From Toxonevra muliebris (lineage: Eukaryota > Arthropoda > Insecta > Diptera > Pallopteridae): a stretch of 64,000 nucleotides of DNA. Below are positions 11,756 through 23,702 of the stretch, piece after piece. Each line of letters opens with the position of its first letter. The stretch's first letter is position 1. The DNA is taken from assembly GCA_963691655.1 (NCBI GenBank), contig OY829329.1, forward strand, positions 14,150,708 through 14,214,707, given 5' to 3'. The translations under genes and the position numbers were made by a program. The notes under the pieces were generated by a model. It was not told where the DNA came from and searched no databases. It saw only the letters and a program-made list of their open reading frames with translations.

Positions 11756-12340
11756 CTCTTTTGTATCCTACAATCGTGGAGATTATTCTGTGAACAAATA
11801 AATTGTTGTTGTTTCTATCTAACTGATGCTCTCTCTCTCTCTCTTTTGTATGTATTTACTTTCTGCCTGTAGTATGCTCTGGGATTGAACCTACTATAAA
11901 TACCGTCTCTATATGGGAACTAAAAATCTATTTTCATTTATTTAAAAACTTCAAAAAACTCAATCCTAAAAATCAATGCTCCAGCACTCGTTTTCTCTTC
12001 ATAAATTTGTGTATTTATTTTTGCATCTCATTAACACTTTAACCCGCTGTTTGCCTGTCTACCATTCATTTAGTCCTTCCTTCAAAATAATATCCTTGAT
12101 CTACATGTATTTAACTTCTTTACCATTTTCGTTTTTAACCTTTAATTTTGTGTGCAAAAATCAGCAGAAAACAAACCAAAAAAAAAAAACACACAAAATA
12201 CTGAATGTCTTAACTAAGTATATGCAAATTACTGCTAAATGTCACCGTTGCCGTATGCGACAGAGCAAAAGTTCTAAACTCAAATAAAATCTCACCGCAT
12301 TTTTGCGCATTTCATTTATTTCATATTTACTTACCTACAG
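11756..12340. other. Non-coding, nothing firm
   Basis: Contains a (CT)n tract at about 11831-11843. A minus-strand B-box match GGTTCAATCCCAG (about 11879-11891) has no visible A box and is not called as an RNA gene. The interval ends in the pyrimidine-containing tract before the candidate exon. Confidence 0.5.
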
Positions 12341-12465
12341 CGATGAGGGCAGTATGCATAAAAGTAAGGAGCTAGTAGCGGTAGCTGCAAAATTTTATCA
12401 TGCCAATGTAAGAAGCTATTGGTTTGAAAACGACCTCAATCATGTTGACGGTACAATGTTCATAG
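12341..12465 (+). CDS. Candidate internal exon, product not recognised
   Basis: The stretch is preceded by a good acceptor (TTACTTACCTACAG, ending 12340). It is followed by two overlapping donors: AG/GTGTAAGT (exon end 12465) or GGT/GTAAGT (exon end 12467). It is open in one frame throughout, is richer in GC than its surroundings and has mixed codon use rather than homopolymers. The peptide is hydrophilic and includes KSKELVAVAAKFYHANVRSY and WFENDLNHVDGTMFI. I do not recognise a domain, signal peptide or membrane segment. With the 12465 donor the exon ends after one codon base, which would fit the Ig exon at 53539, but a one-in-three match in phase is weak evidence. It could instead belong to another gene or be a chance open stretch. 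Confidence 0.38.
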
Positions 12466-12467
12466 GT

Positions 12468-13789
12468 GTAAGTAGTAGGTACTTAAATTTGCATTTCAAT
12501 TTATTTTTAACTGAACAGTTTTTTTTTTTGCTTTGTTTTTTACATTTTTGTTGTTGTTGTTGTTGTTGTTAGAAAACAAGTATTAGGTGGGATTTACATT
12601 TACTTACATATTTAGAATTTAAATACAGTCTGGTAGTTTTACGGGTAGGAACCTATTTTGATTTTTTATTTATGGAACAATGTTCGAAATAAGCTCTGCA
12701 TTACATTTTCAGACATTTAATTTAGATAGAGGGGTAATAGCATTTAAAAATAGCCTTGATCTTTAATAGAAAAAGGTGAAATGGCGTCATCTTCAGTTAC
12801 ATTTTATTTGATAAGACATAAATAGACAAGGAATTTTCAAATAATAGGACAACTCGACTATGAAATATTAAATCAGAATCTAAAAGCAAAAACGGTACAG
12901 CTTTTTAGTTCAGAAAAAAGTGGTATAATTTTACTTAAGAGCAAAAGTGGCACGAATATTGTTGAGAGCAAAAGTGAAACAAAATATGTTGACAGCAAAA
13001 ACGAGTTAAATTGCTGTGTCGTTCAAAGAATTGTTGTATCAATTTTGTACCATTTTTGTGTTGATATATAAATTTATTTCACTTTTGCTCTTAAAAAAAT
13101 TTCAACCCGCTTTTGCTCCCAACATCTCAAATGGAAGTAATTAACTGAAGACTACTTTATTTGTTAATATAAAATTTCCTTGATATAATCTGTCACTCTT
13201 TCTTCTTATTTCAAGCCCAAATTAACTCAATGTTTGTCAATTTTGTTTGTAACTAACTAAATTATTCTTGGCATTATAATCCACATATAGAATTTCCAAT
13301 ATTTTATCATCATCACAAACAGTTGACAAAATTTAATTGATATAACAATAACGAATTTTTGATTTTTGTTATTGTTATTGTTTAGAGATTATCATTTTAC
13401 AAAACAGCATCTTCTTCGAAATAGATATAACAATAGAAAATACAAAACCTGAAGCAAAATTTTAAGCAGGAAAACAAAAAACATTGATTCTATTCAGATT
13501 AAAAAAAACACACACACTCACAATGAAGTATTAATTTTGGTAAAATAATGAAATTTTTGAAAAAATTCACAAAAAAAAAGAAAAATACAACCAAATCAAA
13601 ATCAAACAAACCGAAAAAAAGTATACAAAATTCAATTAGAACGTAACAAGGGGGAAAAAAACGAAACAGAAGGAAAAAGGATGCCAATGCAAATTTGATA
13701 AAATATTTTCATACATTTACATATAAACATAAATACGCACAGAGGTACCGCGGATTAAGGGTTCTAGTTTTGGGAAGAGTTGAATTTCC
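12468..13789. other. Non-coding interval with short inverted GAGCAAAAGTG words
   Basis: Holds (GTT)n at about 12549-12570. Between 12885 and 13125 four direct GCAAAA(G/C)-type words face two reverse-complement copies (CACTTTTGCTCT near 13080). The arms are too diverged to call an element. The rest is AT-rich. Confidence 0.5.
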
Positions 13790-16385
13790 CTAAATTATAG
13801 AAGAATTATGAGACCTAAATTCCACGCAAAAACTAGAAGAAAATCTAGTCAAAATCAGGACTAAAAGTAGATCAAAATTCAGACCAGAACTCAATCCTAA
13901 AAAATATTGAATTCCGACCGAAATTTAAATGAAAATTCAAACCAATTTCGAGTTATAAGTCAGATTAAAGTTCCAACCCAAAATTAGAACAAAGATCAGA
14001 AAAAGGTCTGCTCAAAACTTAACCTAAATTCAAAGAAATATTAAATCAAAACTTAGTTCAAAATTTAGACCAAAAGTCATACCAAATTAAGATAAAATTT
14101 CAACCTAGATTCTGACTCAAAGATATACAAAAATTTAGACCAAAACTCAGTCCAAAAGTCATAAAAAATTCTGACCAAAATTCAAGCCTCGAACTTAGAG
14201 TAAAAATCTGATCTAAACTTAGAACAAATTCGGTCCAAAATTCAGACTAAAACTCAGACCAAATTTAGACCAGCGCTTAAACTAAGCTCGGACCGAAGTT
14301 TGAACCAAAGTTCAACCAAAATTTTGGCAATGGATGAATCCTAAATTTAGACTAAAACTCAGACCTAAATTCAAGCTGAATTCGAATTAAAACTCAGATC
14401 AAAATGAGATGAAAACTCAGACTATAGTTTCGACCAAAAATCCGACTCAAAATTCAGACCAGAATTTTGATAATAATTTGGATCAAAACTCAGACCGAAT
14501 TCAGATCATAATTTAGACCAAACTTAGACCAAAATGTGACAAAAATTCAGAGCTAAGTTCGAACCAAAATTCAGACCGAAGTTCGGATCAAAAACCTCGA
14601 CCAAAGTTTTTGACCAAAACATTCGACCAAAATTTTGAATAAAAAATTAGATCAAAATTTTGGATCAAAAAATTCGACCAAAATTTTGAATGAAAATTAG
14701 ACCAAAATTTTGAACCAAAAAATTCGACCAAATTTTTTGGATCAAAAATTAGACCTAAATTTTCGTCCAAAAAATTCGATCAAATTTTTTGGATTAAAAA
14801 TTAGACCAAAATTTTGAGCCAAAAATTCTACCAAAATTTTTGGATCAGAAATTAGACTAAAATTTTGAACCGAAAAATTAGACCAAGTTTTTTGGATCAA
14901 AAATTAGACCAAATTTTTTGGATCAAAAATTTGATCAAAATTTTGAACCGAAAAATTCGACCAAAATTTTGGATAAAAAATTAGACCAAAATTTTGGATC
15001 AAAAATTAGACCAAAATTTTGGATAAAAAATTAGACCAAAATTTTGGATCAAAAATTAGACCAAAATTTTGGATCAAAAATTAGACCAAAATTCAGAAGA
15101 AAATTTTGGCCACAATTTAGACCAGAATTCAAGTCAAAATATAACTTACTTTCTGGCCAAAATTCAAACCAATTTCAGACAAAAATTCAGACCATAAATT
15201 TTGGTCTGAAATTCAGAGGAATACTCAGGCTGAAGTCAGACCTCAATTCAGATCTAAATTCAGACCAAAGTTTAGACCAAATTTCAAACTAAAAATTTTT
15301 CCGAAATTTAATTCAAATATAAGACCTAACTCAGATTCAAGCTTATACCAAATTCAGACGAAAGTTCGGACGAAAATTCTGATCGGAATCACTCCTAAAT
15401 TTAGCCTAAATTTAGATCAAAACTTTAACTAAAACTCTAACTGAAATTCCAATCAGTTTCAGACTAAAACTTGAATCAAAATTTAGACCAAATTCACATC
15501 CAAATTTAGACCAAATTCACATCTAAATTTAGACCAAATTCATATCTTAATTTAAACCAAAAATTTAGACCAACTTTAGACCAAAATTCAGATGAAACTT
15601 CAAACCAAAACCAACCAAAAGTTTAGACAAAAATTTCATTAAAGTCTAACCAGACACTAAACATAATTCAGACTAAAACTTAGACTATATTTTGAATCAA
15701 AGTTTAAACCAAAAATCAGTGCGAAATTCAGACCCAAAATAAGATCAAAACTTTAAAATTGGTGTCTTTTTGTACTGAGATTGTGTCTATGCTTTGGTAA
15801 AAATTTTGATCAGATATTTTAGCATCAATTTCGGTTTAAATTTCCATGCGATTTGTGGCCAGAGTTTGGTTTCTATTTTGGCATTATTTTTAGACTAAAT
15901 TCTGAGCTACACTTTAACTGGTTTGGTCTCTTAATTTTGGTCAGATTGGATACTAAGTTTGGAATGAATTTCGGACTGATTTTTCGTTTTGACTTTGGTC
16001 CAAGCTTTGGTCCAAATTTTGGTCTCAATTTGGTTTGGGATTTGGTCTAAATTTAGTTTGGTTTTTCATCTGAATTTTAGTCTGAACTTTAAACTGATTT
16101 TGGTTTGAAGTTTCGTCTGAATTTTGGCTTGAATTTGATTTAAGTTTTGGCATAAATTTGGTCTAAATTTGATCTAAATTTTGATCTAAATTTTGATCTA
16201 AATTTTGATCTGAATTTTATTTACATTTTGGTTCAAGTTTTGGTCTAAATTTGACTTGAATTTCAGTCTGAGTTTTGGTTTGAATTTTGATCTGAATTTG
16301 GTGTGAATTTTGTGCGAAATCTGGGATTGATTTCGATATGAATTTTCTTATAAACTTTTGTCTGAACATTGGTCTGAATATGTCA
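13790..16385. repeat. Degenerate GACCAAAATTTA satellite, array 1, with polarity switch
   Basis: Nearly every 10-13 bases carries a variant of AGACCAAAATT(T/C)A on the plus strand from about 13790 to 15755. From about 15775 to 16385 the same words appear as reverse complement (TTTGGTCTGAATTTT). The subregion 14560-15100 is more homogeneous, with a longer unit of the form TTTTGGATCAAAAATTAGAC. Open frames across it (for example 14588-14770 minus, 15044-15292 plus) encode only repeated Phe/Trp/Ser or Lys/Phe/Asp strings and are by-products. Confidence 0.9.
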
Positions 16386-16989
16386 AGTCACCGTTTTGGC
16401 CCCTTTTGGATCCGCTACTAAATATACACACATGCAAACATATGCAAATAAGTGTATTAAAAAAAAGCAATGAGAAAAAAAATAGAATCAATAGCTGCTG
16501 CTACTGTTGCTTCCAATATAGTAACCATCTCTAGGAAAAAAAAATCAGGACATGAAGTCTATTTACAATTTTTTTCCTCAAAAATTCAAAGCAACAGAAG
16601 AAGCAACAGCAAACATACAATAGCATAAATTGCATTTTCTTGAAAAAACATACAAAATTTTTTATTCAATAATGAAAAAAATAAATAAATTGAAAATAAA
16701 AATTTTCCCACAGTTATTTTTGGTAGAATGTTGCTCCACACAATGCGGTTGGAAATTGTAGATAATTTGATCGTTTCCTTATTGTATTTGAACTTTATTT
16801 GTCATATGAACTCTTCATTGAAATATAAACTCAAATAGTATAGAATTAGGAATAAAAAATTGTAAATTCAAATGAATACAATAGTTAAATTGTTTAAATA
16901 AAAATTTACTAGAAATTCTCATAAGACATAGATTTTTAAACCTACGAAAAGTCATAAATATTTATAGAAGTTCAAAAGTGAAAGGCTAC
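16386..16989. other. Spacer between satellite arrays
   Basis: AT-rich unique-looking sequence separating arrays 1 and 2. No gene is seen. Confidence 0.6.
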
Positions 16990-18700
16990 AAATTTTAACT
17001 AGCAGACTAAAATTGAGACACAAATTTAGGTCAAAACTAAAACTAAAATTTAGAAAAAAAAATCTAATTAAAATTTAGACAAAAACTCAAATCAAAGTTT
17101 AGACCAGAAATTTAAACTAGAATTAACACCAGAATTTAGACCAAACCACAAATCAAAATTCAATGCAAAATTCAGAACGAATTCAGACTAAAATTTGTAC
17201 CAAAACTCAAACTAAATTTAGTTCCAATTAGGCAGAAAATCTGACTAAAACTTAGACCAAACTTTTTCGGACAAAAAGTTGACCAAAATTCATAACAAGT
17301 TTTGGCAAAAAAAAGTTAGTCCAAATTCGAAACCGATTCGAACAGAAATTTAGAACAAAATTCAGACAGAATTCAGTCTTAAACTAATGTCGAAGCTCAG
17401 ACCAAATTTAGACCAAATATCAGAGCAATATTTAGAACAAAATTCAAGCCAAATTCAAACGAAAAACATCATGCCTGAATTTAGACCAAAACTCAGACCA
17501 AAATTTAAGTGAAACTCAGAGCAAAATTTAGACCAAAACTCAGACCAAAATTTAAGTGAAACTCAAAGCGAAATTTAGACCAAAATTCAAGCCAAATTCA
17601 AACAAAAAACATCAGGCCTAAATTTAGACCAAAACTCAGACCAAAATTTAAGTGAAACTCAGAGCAAAATTTAGACCAAAACTCAGACCAAAATTTAAGT
17701 GAAATTTAGAGCGAAATTTGGACCAAAATTCAAGCCAAATTCAAACAAAAAACATCAGGCCTAAATTTAGACCAAAACTCAGACCAAAATTTAAGCAAAA
17801 ACTCAGACCAAAATTTAGACCAAAACTCAGACCAAAATTTTAGCAAAAACTCAGAACAAAATTTAGACCAAAACTCAGACCAAAATTTAAGTGAAATTTA
17901 GAGCGAAATTTAGACCAAAATTCAAGCCAAATTCAAACCAAAAACATCAGGCCTAAATTTAGACCAAAACTCAGACCAAAATTTAAGCAAAAACTCAGAA
18001 CAAAATTTAGATCAAAACTCAGACCAAAATTTAGACCAAAATTCTGACCAAAATTTAGACCAAAGTCTGAAAAAAATCTAGACCACAACTCAGACCAAAG
18101 ATCTGATTAAAATTTAGACCAAAATTCAAACTGAAACTTAAACCAAAAATCAGACTAAATTCAGTCCAAAACTTAAACCAAAACTCAGATTAAAATTCAG
18201 ACTAAGACTCAGACCCAAATTCAAATCAAATTCAGACAACGAACATCAGATCTAAATTTAGACGAAAACTCATACCAAAATTAAGGTGAAATCTAAACCT
18301 AAAATTTAGACCAAAATTCATTTGAAAATTTTGGCAAAAATTGGAACAAAAATTTAGATCAAAACTCAGACCAAAATTTAGACCAAAACCAGAACCAAGC
18401 TCTGCCTAAAACTGAAACCAAATTTTAAGCTAATTTCAGACCCTGAATTGAAGTTAGTTTTAGACCAAAATTTAGACCGAATTCAAAAAAGAAATTTGAC
18501 CAAAATTCAGACACAAGCTTGGAACAAATTTTACACTAAAGTAGATTAAAATTCAAAACAAAATGAGACCAAAATTAAATCGAAAATCAAACTGTAAATG
18601 AGACCAAATTCAAGCCAAAAGCTCAAACCAAAATTCTGACCACATTTCGATGAAAATTTAGACCAAAAATTGGACAGAGGACCAGACCGATTTCTAGAAT
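16990..18700. repeat. GACCAAAATTTA satellite, array 2, with higher-order units
   Basis: Same short-period words as array 1, plus-strand polarity throughout. In 17460-18250 they are organised in higher-order units marked by ACATCAGGCCTAAATTTAGA, found near 17467, 17610, 17751, 17946 and (variant) 18245, so the unit is about 140-195 bases and up to 300 at the last step. Within these units copies are much more alike than elsewhere, indicating recent local amplification. Confidence 0.9.
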
Positions 18701-19979
18701 TTCGATTTGAAAATTACTAAAAATAATAAATGTGTATGTAATGAGTTTTTCAATTAGAAAATTGTATTAGTTCTGCAGTTCAGTTTTTATATCTCGTTTT
18801 ATTTTTAGACCATTTCATTATTTACTCAGCAAACTTTGAATAAATATTCAATGATTTTACAATACAGTTTAAAGATAAAATGGTATAATATTTAAAATCC
18901 CCAAATGGAAAATATGCATATTTGCGAACTTAAATTCATTACAAGGGAGCGCTCCCCAGACCCTAAAACTGTTGGTATTCCATTTGGAGATTTATTTAAA
19001 ATCACAAAAATTCGAATATTTTCTTTCACCCTCTTAAATAAAATAGATTTGTATTCAGGGTGCGCGCTAACCACATTTAAATATGATTTTCTAACTTTAC
19101 TTGATGTCTGGAAATATTTTTCGTATTATTTGTTTGTTTTAAGAAATAATTCAAAACATTTTGCAATACATTTCCATAGTTATACGATATTTTATTTTGA
19201 ATGAAGTGAAGTGATTTGATTTTCCCCCCTAACTTCCCTAATTGATAAATAAACAATTGATTTTTGGGAATAAAATGAAATCAAATAAAAAAGAGGGGAA
19301 AATTTTGTTTGTTTCATATTTGTACGTTATTCTTTTGAAAAAGTGCAGAATTTGAGTTGAGAGTTGATTGAAAAATACGAGAGTATGCAAAAAATAAATA
19401 CATGCATATGATGTGTGTATATAACAAATATGTATTTTATATCGTTAAAACCCCAAAGTGAAATAAAATCATATGAAATAAAAGAATTTTATTTACAAAT
19501 TTGAAACATGTTGGTTGCTCTATTTGTCAATCTGTTATAGTTAAATGAAATATTGCATTGCAATAAAAAAAAAAATTTTAATAAAATAAAATTTTGAGCG
19601 ACAGTGAGCAAAATTTTTGTGAAAATAAATCAAGCAGAGAATTGCAACAGACATGACTGAAGCAGACAATGAAATTAGAGTTTTTAAAATTAGGTTAAAG
19701 GCGGAAAAATTTTAGGTCGATATTTATTTTTGGCTTTAATAAAGAGAGGGGGTATAAAATATAAAGGCATGAATAATGTTAAGTTTCTAAACCTAAGAAA
19801 AACTCTATCATAAATTTCATATACTATGCTGAAAAGTAAAGGATTTAACTTCTTGAAGAATGTATTAATATACATTTTTTTAAGTGTATACTTCTTTTGT
19901 GACTCAGAGCGCGTTATGCGTCAAACGACTCTACGTTCGTCTCTTTTTCTACGCAAAAAACGCATTCGCTGGAACATGA
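18701..19979. other. Non-coding, nothing recognised
   Basis: AT-rich. A more complex stretch near 18930-19080 (open on plus over 18905-19204) has no recognisable domain and no clear splice sites, so it is not called. Confidence 0.5.
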
Positions 19980-20110
19980 ATGAAAACACATCGCCGTTTC
20001 GGCTTTCTTGATCTCTTACTTTCCAAATAATATTCTCTTTTTGGATCTATTATACATATATTGTCACTCTCTCGTCTCTTTCCATCTCTCATAAGATTGA
20101 AGTTTTACAC
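19980..20110 (+). repeat. Repeat block duplicated at 21095-21215
   Basis: CTTTCTTGATCTCTTACTTT followed by AATA, CTCTTTTTGG, TATTATA, CTCTTTCCATCTCTCA and AAGAT matches 21095-21215 in the same order and orientation, about 1.1 kb away. The fold-back element at 20111 follows the first block directly and is absent from the second. Confidence 0.65.
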
Positions 20111-20194
20111 ATATCGTCGCCTGAGAATTGATTTGGCGTATAGGTATACGAATTTGTACACACATACTTCAAATCAATCCTCAGGCGACGATAT
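20111..20194. mobile_element. Small palindromic fold-back element, copy 1
   Basis: 84 bases consisting of two ~31-base arms (ATATCGTCGCCTGAGAATTG at the left end; right arm with three mismatches) around a ~22-base loop. The second copy, at 59551-59632, is inverted relative to this one and nearly identical even in the loop. It is far too short to encode a protein. It could be a minimal non-autonomous transposon or a transcribed hairpin. Confidence 0.8.
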
Positions 20195-20304
20195 ATCGTA
20201 TTTTGTTTGTACGAACAAAAACAATTATGTAAAAGTAGAATAAAATTAAAGCGAATACAAAAAGAAAAGCCAACAAAAAATGTATACAATGTGAACTTTG
20301 CTTG

Positions 20305-20424
20305 TAACGGCGAATTCGCCAACCAAGTACCGCTCTCTTTTTTCTGTTTGTTCTCATAAAGTGAGAGCATAATAACTTCATAGAAAAGTAAAAAAGAAGA
20401 GAGAGAGAGCGGAATTCGCCTTAA
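20305..20424. mobile_element. Palindromic TTAAGGCGAATTC element (family E)
   Basis: The left end TAACGGCGAATTCGCC and the right end GGAATTCGCCTTAA are inverted. The inside is itself partly inverted (CTCTC-rich left, GAGAG-rich right with ACTTCATA). Relatives lie at 20690-20740 (right half), 27950-28088, 31302-31525 and 37830-37900. Confidence 0.75.
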
Positions 20425-20945
20425 CAATTTCAGCTGCGTTTACAACATGGCGAAATTATAATAGGTGATAGCAGCGTCAATTCTCTCTTTTGTTCTTTTT
20501 TCATTTTGTTTGTATGAGAGAGAGAGAGAGACCGAAAACTGTAAAAATCATTGTTCTTGTTTTGTCTGTTCCCCAAGCATTTGTTTTTGTATTTTTTTTT
20601 TGCATTTCTGCGCTTTGTAGCAATAAAGCAGTACATTCCTATGCACTATTTTTTTTTATATGAACTTATTCGTTCTCTTAGATTCAGAGCGTAGAAACTT
20701 CATATAAAAAAATGAAGAGAGAGTGCGGAATTCGCCTTAACAATATCAGCTGCGTTTACGACAAGGCGAAATTATATTAGGTGATAGCAGCGTCAACTCT
20801 CTCTTTTTATTTTTTTAGTATGAAGAAGAGAAGTGTCAAAATCTTTGTTCTCTTCCCCATGCATTTGCTTTTGTATTTTTTGCATTTCTGTATCTTTGTA
20901 GCAACAAAGCAATACATTCCTATTGCGCTGTTGTATTCGTTGTAA
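20370..20945 (+). repeat. Tandem duplication, ~316-bp unit
   Basis: GGAATTCGCCTTAACAAT, TCAGCTGCGTTTAC, GGCGAAATTATA, TAGGTGATAGCAGCGTCAA and a later GCAATACATTCCTA-like block occur at about 20411-20640 and again at about 20727-20930, an offset of 316 bases. The duplicated unit carries the right half of a family E element. Confidence 0.8.
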
Positions 20946-21094
20946 TGCTGTTACTACCTGGTGTAATTCTGCCTCGGTTTACGAGTATGCAATTTTACGA
21001 CGATTTCTCTCATCTTCGTTTTTTTTAATGTCGTCTTGTTTTTTTTTTTTAATAAAAACACTATCGGTACAAAGAAATCAAAGAAAAAAAATTT

Positions 21095-21215
21095 GCTCTT
21101 TGCCTTTCTTGGCTCTCTTAATCTCTTACTTTTCAAGTAATCAACTCTTTTTCGGTATTTATTATATAATGTTTCTCCCCTTTTCCTTTCATCTCTCACA
21201 AGATCAAGTTCGTAC
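21095..21215 (+). repeat. Second copy of the 19980-20110 repeat block
   Basis: Shares CTTTCTTGGCTCTCTTAATC, TCTTACTTTTCAA, CTCTTTTTCGGTATTTATTA, CATCTCTCACAAGAT with the block at 19980-20110. Together with the 316-bp duplication between them this suggests successive local duplications. Confidence 0.6.
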
Positions 21216-21261
21216 TATTGCTCTCTTCTATGCTCAACTAATACATAACCCGCGTGTGTAA

Positions 21262-23400
21262 CGGCACATATAGTATTTAGCTTATTTCTCACCTTCAATA
21301 AATTTTCAACTTTAAAAATACTAAAGAGAAAATTCAGTCTCTAGATATTCTATGCTCTCAATAAGTATTCTCAATGGAGACAAAGTTTTTCTTTTCAGTT
21401 TTTTTTTTTTTTTTGTATTTTTTTCTTTACGAATGACAACAGAAATCAGCAAAAGTTTTCATTGAAAAATAAGGAAATACAAAAAGTAGTTAAATTAGAG
21501 AAAAATATAAACCAAACTAAACAAAAAAAAAAAAAAAAATATTAGCAAATGAAAAGAACATTTTATAAATATTCATGAGTATTAAAGTCTCTAGCAAATA
21601 CAGAATATTGGGTAAAAAATACTTCATACACACATATAAAATGTAAGAGATGAAAGCTACAAAAATACACACTCATATTTACTTATACATTTCTACATAT
21701 ACATACAACCACACATTTGCATATAGATATGTATGGAGTTGTACATTTGTATATATGCATTGTAAATTTTTTTTGTGTGTAAATAGAAAAGAAGAGAAAG
21801 AGTTGGTAAAGTTATACCCCAGTGGCACTAGTTTTGTGTGTTTTTAAATTGATGCGCATTTAGAGTGCATCATTTTGAATTGTGATGTTAAATTTTGGGC
21901 TTGCGTGTGAAAAACTTTTATGATTTTTAATTAGATTTAAATGATAAACAGAGTCGAATATTTTCTGCTCTTCATTGTCTTCGAAGATGCATCTGATATG
22001 TTTCATATCAAAAAATGCTCTACAAAATTTTTTCTGGTGCCTTGACCGCTGGGTTTTAATATATGCATTTTTATATATGTATGTACGTTGCAATATTTGA
22101 GTGATACTTGAAAATATTTTTGACACAGTTTTACTTTTTGCAAAATTCATTCAACGTTCACAATTTAAATACAACAATACGAATGGGAAAGGGTTGAAAA
22201 ATATTAAATTTTACTGCAAAATTTATTTTTAATTGAATAACATTTTTTGTGTATTGTGATATATTTAAGCAAATCTCAGAACATTCAGAACATGGATATA
22301 TCTTTTTACGTAAAATTAAGCTTCAACTTAGCTCCTTTATGGTGTACTCTTTTGACTTTCATGCTAAACTATTTTTATTGATATTTCTGTAACATTATAT
22401 TAGAATAATGTTAAAGATTTGATATTATTAGATTGCATTTAGTGTTTCAATGACTCATTAAGGCCTTGACAAAGTTGCTGCTTTTTGTTCATAGAAACTG
22501 TACCAAGAGCTTAACAGGCAAAACTGAATAAAATTGGTATTCATAATACCACAATTTTCGAAGTTTTAGTGCAAATTCATATATACCAAAAATGTGTGTC
22601 CTACACTAACAAAATATGTAATAATGAAGTTGAGGAAAATTGAAGAAATTTGTTTCTTGTTAGAATCAAAAATTACCTTTTTGGCCAAAGTCCAAACCTT
22701 TCAGACATACACATGTTTTTGAGTTTATATGAAAATGAATGTTGTTGTTTAGCTTTTTTGTTGTTGTGATTTTTGTTGCTGTGCTTTTTGTTGCTGTGCT
22801 TTTTGTTGCTTTGCTTTTTTGTTTGTTGTTGATTATACTGACTCTGTGTTTTTTCTTTTTTTTTGGGTATAATTTTTTTGTTTTTTTTTTTTTGCTATTT
22901 TGTCGTTATGTCTTTCTGCAGGGTTATAAACTTTGTGCTTATTTGAAAAACATGCAAATTTTATTTAAAATTTTCTATATATGTACATATATACACATAT
23001 ATTTTGTATATGTCTCTATGTATAGAAAATATACTTACTTACATATGTATATGTGTGTATATTTTACATTCAATACTTGTAAATAGAAATATACCAACCA
23101 ACAGAATCTATCGAAGACAATGCGACAAAAAGCGAGACGAAAATCGAAAAAGTTTTCTTGTAACTTTTTGAACTTTGTTCAAAGTAAAAAAGGAAAAAAA
23201 AATTATAAAGAAATTATAAAAAAAGAATAGCAAATGTCTGTGTAAAATGGAATGTAAAAAAATAAAATAAAGTATTTTTCTTTACATACTTTAAGAGTGA
23301 AAGCTAAAATACAGAGAAAATTATTTGATTAGTTAATCAATATATAAAAAGAGATAAAAGAGAGAGAGAGCGCGAAAGAGCAACTCAATAAATGATTATG
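21262..23400. other. Non-coding AT-rich interval
   Basis: Contains T run 21402-21414, A run near 21527-21539, a TTGTTGCTGTGCTTT short tandem at about 22770-22820 and TATATA/CATA tracts near 22975-23060. No exon or bounded repeat is seen. Confidence 0.6.
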
Positions 23401-23702
23401 GTCTACACATATTGACGACAACACACGACTACGAATTTCTGTCGGCTACAACTGTGCTACGTGTAGTGTAGCTACTAATCATAATGAAAGCGGCACCACA
23501 CAGCCAAAACAACAAAAGCAAACTCTCTTCTCTCTCTCTGTCGCTTGACAAATTAGAAATAGATTTAAAATTGGCTACAGTCACAATTGTAATCGGTGGT
23601 CATGTGGTTGTGTTGTCGCCAAAATAATCGTCTCCATAAGAACATGTTGTTTTTATAATTTGAGAGATGTAGGCGTATAGCTACCGTCGTCAATGTGTAT
23701 GG
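23401..23702 (+). mobile_element. MITE (family C), copy 2
   Basis: About 300 bases with inverted ends (ACACATATTGACGAC at left; GTCGTCAATGTGTATGG at right). It follows copy 1 (6180-6494) along its length, including TTTCTGTCGGCTACAACTGT, AATAGATTTAAAATTGGCTA and CTCCATAAGAACATGTTG. It is non-coding in both copies. The left terminus is more decayed than in copy 1. Confidence 0.85.

Noticed and set aside
11876..11893. Isolated pol III B box on the minus strand
   Set aside because: No A box at a suitable distance.
14588..16050. Frames with repeated Phe-Trp-Ser-Asn or Phe-Gly-Pro-Asn strings
   Set aside because: By-products of the GACCAAAATTTA satellite, changing identity where the array reverses.
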